64,000 bases of DNA from Pedobacter sp. R20-19 (GCF_000708265.2 NZ_JCKI01000003.1:496001-560000); one strand, 5' to 3'. Shown: positions 53,373 through 63,266, counted from the stretch's first letter. Numbers and translations: made by a program. The notes: generated by a model not told the origin, from the letters alone.

Positions 53373-54641
53373 ATGATAAGGATAGGTACCCTGATTTTTT
53401 TCTTACTGGGTTTTTTCAGCGCAGTTTCCGTTGCCCAAACGGATACTTTAAAATTAAACCTGCCTCAGGCAGAAGCACTTTTTCTAAAACAAAACTTCGA
53501 TTTACTGGCGGCCAATTATCAGATTGATCAGGCTAAAGCAGAAATCATCACCGCCAGGCTTTTTGATAATCCAGAACTGGAATACGAAAATCTATTGTAC
53601 AACCATGAAACCGGTAAATTTTTGCAAACCTCCTATGCCTATGGTCAGTTTGCAGGTTCCGTTTCGCAGTTGATTAAATTGGCTGGTAAAAGAAATAAAA
53701 ACATTAAACTGGCACAATCCGGCGTAAGGATGGCAGAAATGGAATATTTCGATGTACAACGAACGCTAAAATTTGAGCTACAGAATACCTTCTACAAAGC
53801 ATATTTCACTGCGAAATCAGTCAACGTTTTTGATGAACAGATCAAATCCACACAAATGCTTATTAAGGCATATGAAACCCAATTAAAAGCAGGGAATGTA
53901 GCGCTAAAGGATGTGATCAGGATTAAATCTTTATTGATCGGACTACAGGCAGAACAAACCAACCTCCTGAATGAGCTGGAAGATGAATACCGCGACCTTC
54001 GTATGCTCTGTGGTTTAGCACCAGGTGCAAATCTATCTTTAACCTTATCTTCAGCTCAACCAGAACTACCCCTAAACCAGATCCCCTACCTCACTTTACT
54101 GGATTCGGCCAGAAACAACAGAAGTGATTTAAAACGATCTAAAGCAGCCTTAGATTATAATGAACTCAACTTAAAACTACAGAAAGCAATGGCTATACCT
54201 GATGTTGAAATTTCATTAAGCTACGATTTGAAAGGAAATTACCCGGAAAAATATACTGGCATAGGTTTAAAAATTCCCATTCCGCTATTTAACAGAAATC
54301 AGGGAGAAATTAAAAAAGCAAAAATTGGCATTGATGCGGCAACGGCTGAGGTTAATAAACATGAACTTTTGCTTAGTAATGAGCTTTTTAACAGCTACCA
54401 GACTGCTCTTCGGAATGAAAAACTTTTTGCGGCAATTGATCCTGACTTTAACAATGGTTTTTCCAAACTGATCTCCGGCCTGATTAAAAATTTCAGGGAA
54501 CGAAATATCAGTTTAATGGAATTTCTGGATCTCTACCAATCCTACAAAGAAAATGTATTGCAGATCAATCAGGTTCAGCTACAAAGACTGAACTCAAGAG
54601 CAGAATTAAATTATGTAACCGGTACAAACCTATTTAAATAA
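53373..54641 (+). CDS. TolC-like outer membrane channel of an RND pump
   Basis: 422 residues with a signal peptide ending VAQ (about 1-21). Long helices and repeat halves are typical of outer membrane efflux proteins: LNLPQAEALFLKQNFDLLAANYQIDQAKAEIITARLFDNPELEYE, LKLQKAMAIPDVEISLSYDLKGNYPEKYTGIGLKIPIPLFNRNQGEIKKAKIGIDAATAEV. CusC/CzcC-type exit duct for the pump encoded next. Confidence 0.92.
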   Translation: MIRIGTLIFFLLGFFSAVSVAQTDTLKLNLPQAEALFLKQNFDLLAANYQIDQAKAEIITARLFDNPELEYENLLYNHETGKFLQTSYAYGQFAGSVSQLIKLAGKRNKNIKLAQSGVRMAEMEYFDVQRTLKFELQNTFYKAYFTAKSVNVFDEQIKSTQMLIKAYETQLKAGNVALKDVIRIKSLLIGLQAEQTNLLNELEDEYRDLRMLCGLAPGANLSLTLSSAQPELPLNQIPYLTLLDSARNNRSDLKRSKAALDYNELNLKLQKAMAIPDVEISLSYDLKGNYPEKYTGIGLKIPIPLFNRNQGEIKKAKIGIDAATAEVNKHELLLSNELFNSYQTALRNEKLFAAIDPDFNNGFSKLISGLIKNFRERNISLMEFLDLYQSYKENVLQINQVQLQRLNSRAELNYVTGTNLFK

Positions 54642-54642
54642 C

Positions 54643-55743
54643 ATGATGCATCACATTTACAAAAATACAATAAAGGTAATTTTATTTTCTTCAATTGGTT
54701 TAGGCTTTGGGTGTGGCAGCCATCAAACAGAAGCTGCCCCCGAAAAGTTTGCCATTACAGATTCATTACTGAACAGGTTATTAATTGATACGGTGCAACA
54801 GGCCAACAGCAAAGCTGATCTCATTTTTTCTGCCAAGATAACGGCTAATGAAGACCGCAAATCGGAACTTTTCCCCATGGTAAGTGGATTGGTAAACCGG
54901 GTAAACGTGCGCCTGGGCGATCAGGTAAATACCGGGCAAATTTTAGCTACTGTAACCAGTTCAGAAATGGCTGGGTTTGATAAAGAGGTGATAGCCGCCA
55001 ATGCTGAAGTTAAAAATGCAAATCGTGCCTTAAAACAAGCAGAACAATTGTATGAAAGCGGTCTATCATCAGCTAAGGAACTGGAAGAAGCTAAAAATGA
55101 TTTCCTCATTAAGCAGGCAGAACTGAAAAGAGCTAATGCCGTTTTAAAGCTTAATGGTGGCAGCAACACCGGTTCATACGCCATTAAATCTCCCATTAGT
55201 GGTTTTGTTATTGAAAAAAACGTGACCAATAACATGCAGCTGCGTAGCGATAACGACAAAAGCCTGTTCACCATTGCCGATCTATCTAATGTATGGGCCA
55301 TGATTAATATTTATGAGTCTGATATATCACGCATCAAAGCAGGAGACGAAGTTAGTCTCTCTACCCTATCCTATCCTGAACAGGTATTTAAAGGTAAAAT
55401 TGATAAAATATACAACCTGATTGATCAGGAAAGTAAAGTGATGAATGCCCGTGTAGTGATTGCCAATACCCAGGCTTTATTAAAACCAGGCATGCTGGGT
55501 ACCGTTAAAGTATCTGCACATGCTGGTATTGATCTTCCTGCAGTAAATGCGAGGGCTATTGTTTTCGACAATAATAAAAATTATGTATTGGTATTAAATA
55601 ACGAGCGTAAGGTACACATTCAGGAAATCGAAATTGGGAGAAAAACTGCGGGTCTGGTATACATCAGTAAAGGTTTAAAGGCTGGCGACCGTGTAATTGC
55701 CTCCAAACAGGTTTTTCTTTTTGAGAACCTTAAAACCCAGTAA
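54643..55743 (+). CDS. RND efflux periplasmic adaptor (CusB/CzcB-type)
   Basis: 366 residues, starting 1 nt after the TolC-like stop. Lipoprotein-type signal ending GLGFGC (Cys24). Barrel-sandwich and hairpin: LFPMVSGLVNRVNVRLGDQVNTGQILATVTSSEM, then the coiled hairpin AEVKNANRALKQAEQLYESGLSSAKELEEAKNDF and AIKSPISGFVIEKNVTNNMQL. The C-terminal membrane-proximal part ends GLKAGDRVIASKQVFLFENL. It links the RND pump to the outer channel. No Met/His metal-binding N-terminal stretch is visible. Confidence 0.92.
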   Translation: MMHHIYKNTIKVILFSSIGLGFGCGSHQTEAAPEKFAITDSLLNRLLIDTVQQANSKADLIFSAKITANEDRKSELFPMVSGLVNRVNVRLGDQVNTGQILATVTSSEMAGFDKEVIAANAEVKNANRALKQAEQLYESGLSSAKELEEAKNDFLIKQAELKRANAVLKLNGGSNTGSYAIKSPISGFVIEKNVTNNMQLRSDNDKSLFTIADLSNVWAMINIYESDISRIKAGDEVSLSTLSYPEQVFKGKIDKIYNLIDQESKVMNARVVIANTQALLKPGMLGTVKVSAHAGIDLPAVNARAIVFDNNKNYVLVLNNERKVHIQEIEIGRKTAGLVYISKGLKAGDRVIASKQVFLFENLKTQ

Positions 55744-55773
55744 CCTTCGTTTTACCCAACAGATTTTTTCCCT

Positions 55774-58700
55774 ATGAACAAATTCATCAAAAGCATCATC
55801 GGCTTTGCACTGAAGAATAAATATTTTATTTTCTTTGCCACTTTTATCCTTATCCTTGCAGGTTATTTAAGTTTTAAAAACACCACTATTGATGCCTTTC
55901 CTGATGTAACCAATACCAACATTACCATTATTACGCAGTGGCCCGGACGAAGTGCTGAAGAAGTAGAGAAATTTGTAAGTCGTCCGCTGGAAATTGCGAT
56001 GAATCCTACTGAAAAGCGCACGAGCATCCGTTCCTCATCCCTGTTTGGGCTTTCTATTGTTAAAGTAAGTTTTGAAGATGATGTAGACTATGCCGAAGCC
56101 CGGGTACAGGTAAATAACCATTTGGATGAAGCCGATCTTCCGGAAGACATTCAGCCCGAAGTACAGCCTCCATACGGACCAACGGGTGAGATTTTTCGTT
56201 ATACCTTAAGCAGTGATACCAAATCCGTACGAGAACTTAAAACCCTGCAGGATTGGGTGATTCAGCGGGAGTTATTGGCGGTTTCGGGCATTGCAGATGT
56301 GGTGAGTTTTGGAGGGGAAGTGAAAACCTATCAGATTACGGTTGATCCGCAAAAATCAATTCAGTATGGGGTAACGGCAACAGAACTTTTCGAAGCTGTT
56401 TCTAAAAGCAACATTAATGTAGGTGGTGATGTGATTGTACAAAGTGGCCAGGCTTATGTGGTTCGAGGAATAGGCGTGCTCAATAACATTGATGAAATCA
56501 GGAATGTGGTGGTAGATAACATCAACGGAACACCAATTTATGTTAAAACCATTGCAGAAGTAGCAGAATCTGCCTTACCAAGATTAGGACAGGTAGGACG
56601 AGACAGTGATCCGGATGTGGTGGAGGGCATTGTTGTGATGCGAAAAGGTGGAAACCCTAGCGAAGTAATTGCCCGCCTGAAAGAGAAAATTGAGGTAATT
56701 AACAACAGTATTTTACCTGATGATGTGAAGATTAAAGCTTTTTATGATCGGGAAGATTTGGTTAATTATTCCGTGCATACGGTTATGGGCAACATGCTGG
56801 AGGGAATTTTATTTGTTACCTTGATTGTATTTTTATTCATGGCAGATTGGCGGACCACCCTGATTGTTTCCATCATTATTCCACTGGCATTACTGTTTGC
56901 TTTTATCTGCCTGAAGCTGAAGGGAATGCCTGCAAATCTGCTTTCTATGGGGGCGATCGACTTCGGGATTATTATTGATGGCGCAGTGGTGATGGTAGAA
57001 GGGATTTTTGTAACGCTGGATATGAAAGCCAAAAAACTGGGAATGGAGCGCTTTAATAAAATGAGCAAACTGGGCTTCATTAAAAAAGCCAGCCTTGAAA
57101 ATGGAAAAGGGATTTTATTTGCCAAACTCATCATCATTACCGGGTTATTACCTATTTTCACTTTTGAAAAAGTAGAAGGTAAAATGTTCTCTCCCCTCGC
57201 CTGGACACTAAGTTTTGCCCTTCTTGGAGCCCTCATTTTAACTTTCACACTAGTGCCCGCAATGGCGAGTGTATTACTAAAAAAGAACGTTAAAGAAAAG
57301 CATAATGTGTTTTTAGAATGGATTACTAAAGCGACCCTTAAATTTTACGATAAGTGTTTCAGCAAGAAAAAACTGGTGTTTTCCATTTCCATCTTGGTAC
57401 TGGTTCTGGGGATTTTTAGTTTTAAATTTCTGGGAACAGAGTTTTTACCCAGCCTGGATGAAGGATCTATCTACGTACGGGCAACGGGGCCATTGAGTAT
57501 TTCTTTAGATGAAACCAAAAAGCTTTCCAATGAGATGAGGAAGATCTTTTTAAGTTTTGAAGAAGTGAAACAGGTGATGTCACAAACTGGTCGCCCGAAT
57601 GATGGTACAGATGCCACAGGTTTTTATAACATGGAATTTCATGTTGATATTTATCCGCGGAAAGAATGGAAGCGAAAACAAAGTAAAGAACAGCTGATTG
57701 AGCGGATGCAGGAAAAACTAAAAGGTTTCCCCGGCATTAGCTTAAACTTTTCTCAACCCATTTCTGACAATGTAGAGGAAGCCGTGTCTGGCGTAAAAGG
57801 TTCTATTGTGGTGAAGCTATTTGGCGAAAACTTCGATTTTATGGAAAGGGAGGAAGAAAAAATTGAAAAAATTCTGAAAACTGTAGATGGAATCGAAGAC
57901 CTTGGCATATTACGAAACTTAGGTCAGCCGGAGTTACAGATCAACCTCGACCAGAAAAAAATGGCGCTTTATGGTGTCAGTACCGCTGATGCCAATGCCG
58001 TAATTGAAATGGCTATTGGTGGAAAGGCCGCCACACAAATTTACGAGGGAGAAAGAAAATTTGATCTCATTATCCGCTATCCTGAAGATTTTAGAAACGA
58101 TGAAAGTTCTATTGGCAAACTGCGGATTCCTACCCTATCCGGATCAAATGTTCAGCTGGCCGAGATCTCAAGCATCAGAAAGATTACCGGCCCTAGTATG
58201 ATTTACCGCGATAAACACAAACGTTATGGCGCCATTAAATTCTCGATTCGTGGACGGGATATGGGAAGTGTAATTGCTGAGGCACAGCAAAAAGTAAACG
58301 CCGAAATTAAGCTGCCAAAAGAATATAAACTGGAATGGGCCGGCGACTTTGAAAATCAGCAACGAGCCATTTCACGCCTCTCACAAGCGGTTCCGGTAAG
58401 TTTATTACTAATCTTTTTTATCTTGTTTGTACTTTTCGGCAACATTCGCGATGCACTATTGGTGTTAAACAATGTACCCTTCGCTATGATTGGCGGTATA
58501 CTGGCCTTATTGGCCGCTGGGGTTAACTTTAATATTTCTGCCGGAATTGGATTTATTGCCCTGTTTGGTATCTGTGTTCAGAATGGAGTGATCCTGATTA
58601 CTAAATTCAAATCAAACCTAGCAGACTTAAAACACCATCAAAGCTGGACTTTTACCGATGCGATGCGTGATGGAATCGCCAGCCGATTTAGGCCTGTATT

Positions 58701-58902
58701 GATGACGGCGCTGATGGCTGCTATTGGATTAATGCCCGCAGCACTTTCTACCGGAATTGGTTCTGAGGCTTCAAAGCCTTTAGCTATTGTGGTAATTGGT
58801 GGATTAATCACCAACACGCTTTTCAACCTTTTTGTTTACCCGATTGTTTTTTATTGGGCTTATCAGAAAAAGGTACAGAAAATTAATCCGGTTCAGGCTT
58901 GA
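55774..58902 (+). CDS. Heavy-metal-type RND efflux pump (CzcA/CusA family)
   Basis: 1042 residues, 12 membrane helices in two halves. Family landmarks: TIDAFPDVTNTNITIITQWPGRSAEEVEKFVSRPLE, and the HME-RND proton-relay signature AIDFGIIIDGAVVMVEG in helix 4. Also LPSLDEGSIYVRATGPLSISLDETKKLS, SDNVEEAVSGVKGSIVVKLFGE, and GFIALFGICVQNGVILI. At positions matching CusA's copper-binding Met residues I see Val (SIYVRA) and Ala (NVEEAVSG), so Cu(I)/Ag(I) is less likely than a divalent metal; this is a by-eye alignment. Last gene of the RR-HK-channel-adaptor-pump set. Confidence 0.94.
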   Translation: MNKFIKSIIGFALKNKYFIFFATFILILAGYLSFKNTTIDAFPDVTNTNITIITQWPGRSAEEVEKFVSRPLEIAMNPTEKRTSIRSSSLFGLSIVKVSFEDDVDYAEARVQVNNHLDEADLPEDIQPEVQPPYGPTGEIFRYTLSSDTKSVRELKTLQDWVIQRELLAVSGIADVVSFGGEVKTYQITVDPQKSIQYGVTATELFEAVSKSNINVGGDVIVQSGQAYVVRGIGVLNNIDEIRNVVVDNINGTPIYVKTIAEVAESALPRLGQVGRDSDPDVVEGIVVMRKGGNPSEVIARLKEKIEVINNSILPDDVKIKAFYDREDLVNYSVHTVMGNMLEGILFVTLIVFLFMADWRTTLIVSIIIPLALLFAFICLKLKGMPANLLSMGAIDFGIIIDGAVVMVEGIFVTLDMKAKKLGMERFNKMSKLGFIKKASLENGKGILFAKLIIITGLLPIFTFEKVEGKMFSPLAWTLSFALLGALILTFTLVPAMASVLLKKNVKEKHNVFLEWITKATLKFYDKCFSKKKLVFSISILVLVLGIFSFKFLGTEFLPSLDEGSIYVRATGPLSISLDETKKLSNEMRKIFLSFEEVKQVMSQTGRPNDGTDATGFYNMEFHVDIYPRKEWKRKQSKEQLIERMQEKLKGFPGISLNFSQPISDNVEEAVSGVKGSIVVKLFGENFDFMEREEEKIEKILKTVDGIEDLGILRNLGQPELQINLDQKKMALYGVSTADANAVIEMAIGGKAATQIYEGERKFDLIIRYPEDFRNDESSIGKLRIPTLSGSNVQLAEISSIRKITGPSMIYRDKHKRYGAIKFSIRGRDMGSVIAEAQQKVNAEIKLPKEYKLEWAGDFENQQRAISRLSQAVPVSLLLIFFILFVLFGNIRDALLVLNNVPFAMIGGILALLAAGVNFNISAGIGFIALFGICVQNGVILITKFKSNLADLKHHQSWTFTDAMRDGIASRFRPVLMTALMAAIGLMPAALSTGIGSEASKPLAIVVIGGLITNTLFNLFVYPIVFYWAYQKKVQKINPVQA

Positions 58903-58941
58903 TAACTAACCTAAATAATTAACCAAAAAATTTAGCATTTT

Positions 58942-58983
58942 AAAAAAGCCATTAACTCTTAAAGGAATTAATGGCTTTTTAAG
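58942..58983. terminator. Bidirectional terminator after the efflux operon
   Basis: AAAAAAGCCATTAA (58942-58955) pairs with TTAATGGCTTTTT (58968-58980) with A and T flanks; it also serves the convergent DinB gene. Confidence 0.8.
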
Positions 58984-59517
58984 TTAAAATAATTTTTCTT
59001 GTGGAGGGGTAGTTTTAGCCAAACGCAAATAAACAGTGGTTTGTCCGCGATGATGGGTTTGGTGTTCAAATCCCTTACCTAAAGCCTGCTCACGACTCAT
59101 ATCAAAACGGCCAAAAAGTTTTACCTTTTCGTTTAATTGAGCCGGAGTCATTTTTTTTATAGTGGCGATCATAAAATCATAGCTATCCAGTACATTTTTA
59201 GTAACCACAGCCTTTGTTTTCTCACTGGTTTTCTCTAACTCATCTTTGCCTTCAGGGCTTTTATCACCTGCAGCAGCAGCGGCAAAAACATAGTTATCTG
59301 CTGCCAGGTGTAACATTTGCTCAGCGAAAGATCTCATTTCTGGTGTAGGTTTCAATGCATAACCTGTTTCTGGCATGGCATTTAAATATTCCGAAGTGTA
59401 AGTTTTAGCACGCTCCCACTCTTTCAATAAATCGGCAGTGGTGGTTTGCGCTTTGGCAACATTCATTAATACAAGAAACATGAATGTACTGGTTAAGAGT
59501 TTTATAATTTTCATCAT
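58984..59517 (-). CDS. Secreted DinB-superfamily protein
   Basis: 177 residues. Signal peptide at about 1-23 (LLTSTFMFLVLMNVAKAQ). A DinB/YfiT-like four-helix bundle follows, with metal-ligand His residues: EQMLHLAADNYVFA (first His) and FEHQTHHRGQTTVYLRL (His-x3-His type pair near 150). DinB-like proteins are often metal-dependent thiol transferases; export to the periplasm is a feature of many Bacteroidota members. Function unknown. Two adjacent ATGs exist (59517, 59514). Confidence 0.85.
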   Translation of the reverse strand: MMKIIKLLTSTFMFLVLMNVAKAQTTTADLLKEWERAKTYTSEYLNAMPETGYALKPTPEMRSFAEQMLHLAADNYVFAAAAAGDKSPEGKDELEKTSEKTKAVVTKNVLDSYDFMIATIKKMTPAQLNEKVKLFGRFDMSREQALGKGFEHQTHHRGQTTVYLRLAKTTPPQEKLF

Positions 59518-59683
59518 CTGTTTTTTTACAAATTTATCATTTAGAAAAATAATTTTCAGCTTTATATATGATCAGGCTGCATAGAAAGTTGTCAACACTG
59601 AATATTAATACGGATTAATTGAAGGTTCTTAATCAACTAAGAAAATATTAATTTATATACTTTAATGCTGTATATGGAAAAAA

Positions 59684-60105
59684 TATTTAACCACCCAAGA
59701 AACCTAAGCTTAAATGTTAAATGAACTAATATGCCTATATGGTAAAAAATATTAACCACCCAAGAAACCTTAGCTTAGTTAAGCCTAAATCTTAAATAAA
59801 CTTAAATATATTAGATGGTAAAATATTAACCACCCAAGAAACCTAAGCGTATCTAAGCCTAAATCTTAAATGAACTTAAACGTCTTAGATAGTAAAATAT
59901 TAACCACCCAAGAAACCTAAGCGTATCTAAGCCTAAATCTTAAATGAACTTAAATATCTTAGATGGTAAAATATTAACCACCCAAGAAACCTAAGCATAT
60001 ATAAGCCTAAATCTTAAATGTCTTAGATGGTAAAATATCAACCCCTTGAGGAAACTTGGTATACTGAATAAATATTAAATAAACTTAAATGCCTCCTATA
60101 TGGTA
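59684..60105. repeat. Tandem array of a 74-bp unit upstream of the ABC transporter
   Basis: The block CCACCCAAGAAACC starts at 59691, 59756, 59830, 59904 and 59978, with a decayed sixth copy near 60041. The central units have an exact 74-bp period; the outer ones are 65 and about 63 bp. The unit also carries TAAGCCTAAATCTTAAATGA and TTAGATGGTAAAATATTAA. The gap 59518-60188 otherwise holds only 166 AT-rich bases (59518-59683) and the ABC promoter region. Confidence 0.85.
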
Positions 60106-60163
60106 AAAAACTAAATATTTAAAGATTTTACAAGCAACTGAATCTCTAATGATGCAATAAGTT

Positions 60164-60171
60164 TAGCTTTG
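60164..60171 (+). promoter_or_regulatory. -7 box TAGCTTTG of the ABC transporter gene
   Basis: Matches TAnnTTTG, 17 nt before the ATG at 60189. No clear -33 TTG at the usual distance. Confidence 0.45.
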
Positions 60172-60188
60172 CAAGCGCTTCCCTAACT

Positions 60189-62024
60189 ATGGCAAAAAAC
60201 AGAAACACCATCTCAATAGAAAACATATCCTTAAAAGACAGGCTTACTTCACTCAAAAATTTACCAGATTTTTTCAAATTAGTTTGGAAAAGCAGTCCGG
60301 GCAAAACGAGCATTAGTTTTCTCCTTCGCCTACTAAGATCGGCTATGCCAGTTGCTTTATTATACGTAGGCAAACTCATTATTGATGAAGTAGTTACTTT
60401 AAACAGTCAGGCGCTTAATGGCGACATGCAAAAACTTTGGGAGCTGGTGGCTTTAGAATTTGCACTTGCTATTATTACTGATGGATTAAACAGAATGATT
60501 AACCTAACGGATAGTTTACTGGGTGATTTATTCTCGAATTACACCTCAATGCGCATTATGCAACATGCGGCCACTCTGGATCTGGATCAGTTTGAAGATT
60601 CTGTATTTTACGATAAACTGGAACGTGCCAGGCAACAAACCGTGGGCAGAACAGTATTACTTTCACAAGTGATGAGCCAGATTCAGGATTTTATTTCCAT
60701 AGCCTTTCTCCTCACCGGACTCATTGCCTTTAATCCATGGTTAATTGTATTGCTGTTGCTTTCTATTGTTCCTTCTTTTTTAGGTGAATCTTATTTTAAT
60801 AGTAAAAATTATGCCCTTTCCAGAAGTCAAACACCTGAGCGTAGGGAACTGGATTATCTGCGTTATTTGGGAGCAAGTGATGAAACAGCGAAAGAAGTTA
60901 AAATATTTGGTCTTTCTGATTTCGTGATCGGACGTTTCAAAATGTTGTCTGATCAATTTTATGCAGATAACAGCAAACTGGCCATCAGGCGTTCGGGTTG
61001 GGGTATTTTCTTTTCCGTGCTGGGCACTTTAGGTTATTATGCTGCTTATGGTTTCATCATTTACAATACCGTAATTGGAAAATCTACAGTGGGTAGCCTT
61101 ACCTTTTTAGCAGGTTCTTTCAGACAATTAAGCAGTTTAATGGAAACCATGTTATCAAGGTTTACCATCGTATCACAAGGTGCTATTTATTTGAATGATT
61201 TTATAGATTTTTTTGAGATTAAACCTAAAATCACCAAGCCACAAAATGCAATTCCTTTTCCCAACCCCATCCAAACAGGCTTCGTATTTGAAAATGTGGG
61301 CTTTCAATACCATAATTCTACAAGGTGGGCGAACAGGAACCTCAGCTTTGAACTTCGCCCGGGCGAAAAACTGGCCTTGGTCGGTGAAAACGGTGCAGGC
61401 AAAACCACCTTGGTTAAGCTTCTTGCCCGATTATACGATCCAACAGAAGGTCGGATTTTATTGGATGGAAAAGATTTAAAATCTTATGATTTGGATGATC
61501 TAAGACACAATCTCGGCATTATATTTCAGGATTATATCCGTTATCAAATGACATTTTATCAAAACATTGCTGTTGGAAACATCAAAGAAATCGACAACCA
61601 GCAATTGGTTAAAAAAGCTGCAGAAGAAAGTCTTGCAGATCAACTGGCAGCCAAACTCCCAGGTGCATATCAACAGTGGTTAGGGAGAAAATTTAATGAT
61701 GGCATAGAACTTTCCGGCGGCGAATGGCAAAAGGTGGCTTTAGCAAGGGCTTATATGAAGGATGCACAAATATTGATTCTGGATGAGCCTACCGCCGCTT
61801 TGGATGCCCGTGCAGAATATGAAGTTTTTCAACGCTTTTCGGAGTTAACGAAGGGAAAATCTGCGGTATTAATTTCGCATCGCTTTTCTACCGCCCGGCT
61901 TGCCGACCGGATTTTAGTTTTAGACCAGGGAACACTTATGGAATCTGGTACACATGCAGAATTGCTTGAAAAGAACGGAAGATATGCCGAGCTTTTTAAC
62001 CTGCAAGCCAAAGGTTATCAATAG
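60189..62024 (+). CDS. ABC exporter, fused membrane and ATPase domains
   Basis: 611 residues, half-transporter that works as a dimer. Type-1 membrane domain with six helices at about 40-330. Nucleotide-binding domain at about 360-605: Walker A LVGENGAGKTTLVKLL near 395, Q-loop GIIFQDYIRYQ, signature LSGGEWQKVALARA near 507, Walker B ILILDEPTAALD near 528, and switch His in LISHRFS. Resembles multidrug/lipid or peptide exporters; the substrate is not readable. Confidence 0.92.
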   Translation: MAKNRNTISIENISLKDRLTSLKNLPDFFKLVWKSSPGKTSISFLLRLLRSAMPVALLYVGKLIIDEVVTLNSQALNGDMQKLWELVALEFALAIITDGLNRMINLTDSLLGDLFSNYTSMRIMQHAATLDLDQFEDSVFYDKLERARQQTVGRTVLLSQVMSQIQDFISIAFLLTGLIAFNPWLIVLLLLSIVPSFLGESYFNSKNYALSRSQTPERRELDYLRYLGASDETAKEVKIFGLSDFVIGRFKMLSDQFYADNSKLAIRRSGWGIFFSVLGTLGYYAAYGFIIYNTVIGKSTVGSLTFLAGSFRQLSSLMETMLSRFTIVSQGAIYLNDFIDFFEIKPKITKPQNAIPFPNPIQTGFVFENVGFQYHNSTRWANRNLSFELRPGEKLALVGENGAGKTTLVKLLARLYDPTEGRILLDGKDLKSYDLDDLRHNLGIIFQDYIRYQMTFYQNIAVGNIKEIDNQQLVKKAAEESLADQLAAKLPGAYQQWLGRKFNDGIELSGGEWQKVALARAYMKDAQILILDEPTAALDARAEYEVFQRFSELTKGKSAVLISHRFSTARLADRILVLDQGTLMESGTHAELLEKNGRYAELFNLQAKGYQ

Positions 62025-62092
62025 AAATTTAATTGCTGCATGAAAATTAATGATCATTTAATTGATTTTGGAGTGTGCCCACTACCCAAAGG

Positions 62093-62563
62093 TCGTCTTC
62101 TCGACTGAAGCGTAGCGAAATGGAGAAATCTGCGAACTTAGGCCTTTTAATTATATAATTTAACTGGTTCAAAGATTTCTCGACTACGCTCGAAATGACG
62201 ACCCCTCTTACAATCATCCTCTCGACTGAAGCGTAGCGAAACGGAGATATCTTTGAACTTAGTTCTTTTAATTATACAATTTATTGGTTCAAAGATTCCT
62301 CAACTACGCTCGAAATGACGATCCTCGTATAATCGTCCTCTCGACTGAAGCACAGCGAAACGGTGAGATCTTTGAACTTAGTTCTTTTAATTAAACAATT
62401 TATTGGGTCAAAGATTCCTCAACTACGCTCGAAATGACGATTATACGAGGATCGTCCTCTCGACTTAACCACAGCGTAACGGAGAGATCCTTGAACTTAG
62501 GTCTATTGATTTATATAATTTAACTAGCTCAAAGATTCCTCTACTGCGGTCGGAATGATGAAT
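62093..62563. repeat. Four tandem copies of a ~119-bp inverted-repeat element
   Basis: TCGACT(G/T)AA marks the unit start at 62101, 62222, 62341 and 62460 (periods 121, 119, 119). Each unit holds a left arm (CTCGACTGAAGCGTAGCGAA...AGATCTTTGAACTTAG) and an inverted right arm (GGTTCAAAGATTCCTC...CTACGCTCGAAATGACGA), so each RNA copy could fold as a long hairpin. The third unit is bracketed by a perfect 15-bp inverted repeat (62321-62335 and 62438-62452). Fills most of the gap 62025-62578; no gene. Confidence 0.85.
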
Positions 62564-62578
62564 CTTTAAATTCTTTAA

Positions 62579-63070
62579 TTAGCTTAATTTCCACTCAGGT
62601 CTTTCGAAATGACAGGTATAGCCATAAGGGTATTTTTGAAGGTAATCCTGATGTTCTTCCTCTGCATTCCAAAAATCTTCAGCAGGAACTACTTCCGTAA
62701 TAATTTTACCTGGCCAGATTCCTGATGCTTCCATCTCCGCAATCAGTTCCTCCGCAGTTTCCCGCTGGGCATCATTTTCAAAAAAAATAGCAGAACGATA
62801 AGATGTTCCAACATCGTTTCCTTGTCTGTTTTTAGTTGTTGGATCATGAATTTGAAAGAAATATTCTAATAAACGTCTGTATGATAATTTCTCAGGATCA
62901 AAAACAATCTCTATGGCTTCAGCATGTGTACCATGGTTGCGGTATGTTGCATTTGGTACATCACCACCAGTGTAACCCACCACAGTGGAAATTACTCCAG
63001 GCTGATTACGAATCAATTCTTCTACCCCCCAAAAGCAACCGCCAGCAAGAATGGCTTTTTCAGTATTCAT
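62579..63070 (-). CDS. msrA: Peptide methionine-S-sulfoxide reductase
   Basis: 163 residues. Repairs oxidised Met. Catalytic Cys12 in [52 protein letters not shown] and [15 protein letters not shown] are canonical. No second Cys of the resolving kind is seen near the C-terminus (only [13 protein letters not shown]), where one Cys could act as resolver. No fused MsrB domain. Single gene. Confidence 0.94.
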   Translation of the reverse strand: MNTEKAILAGGCFWGVEELIRNQPGVISTVVGYTGGDVPNATYRNHGTHAEAIEIVFDPEKLSYRRLLEYFFQIHDPTTKNRQGNDVGTSYRSAIFFENDAQRETAEELIAEMEASGIWPGKIITEVVPAEDFWNAEEEHQDYLQKYPYGYTCHFERPEWKLS

Positions 63071-63266
63071 AGTTATATTATTTATAGATTAAAGTTAAGG
63101 TGCCAATAGCTAAAACCAAAATATTGATTATCGATATGACACCCTTATTGCGAATGATAAATGCATCTGCGATTTAAAAATTACAACACGATAAAAGATA
63201 TAAAGTTTTGCGACCGGCTTACTTCATGATCTCTACTGGCTCCAGTGATTTAAAAATCTGCTTTTC

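Noticed and set aside
59684..60105. CRISPR array
   Set aside because: The whole 74-bp unit is conserved, so there are no unique spacers, and no cas gene is present.
62093..62563. CRISPR array or attachment sites
   Set aside because: Units are long inverted repeats with conserved interiors, and there is no integrase or cas gene.
62970..62985. Minus-strand GGGTTAC near the msrA start
   Set aside because: Inside msrA coding sequence, no -10 partner 15 nt away.
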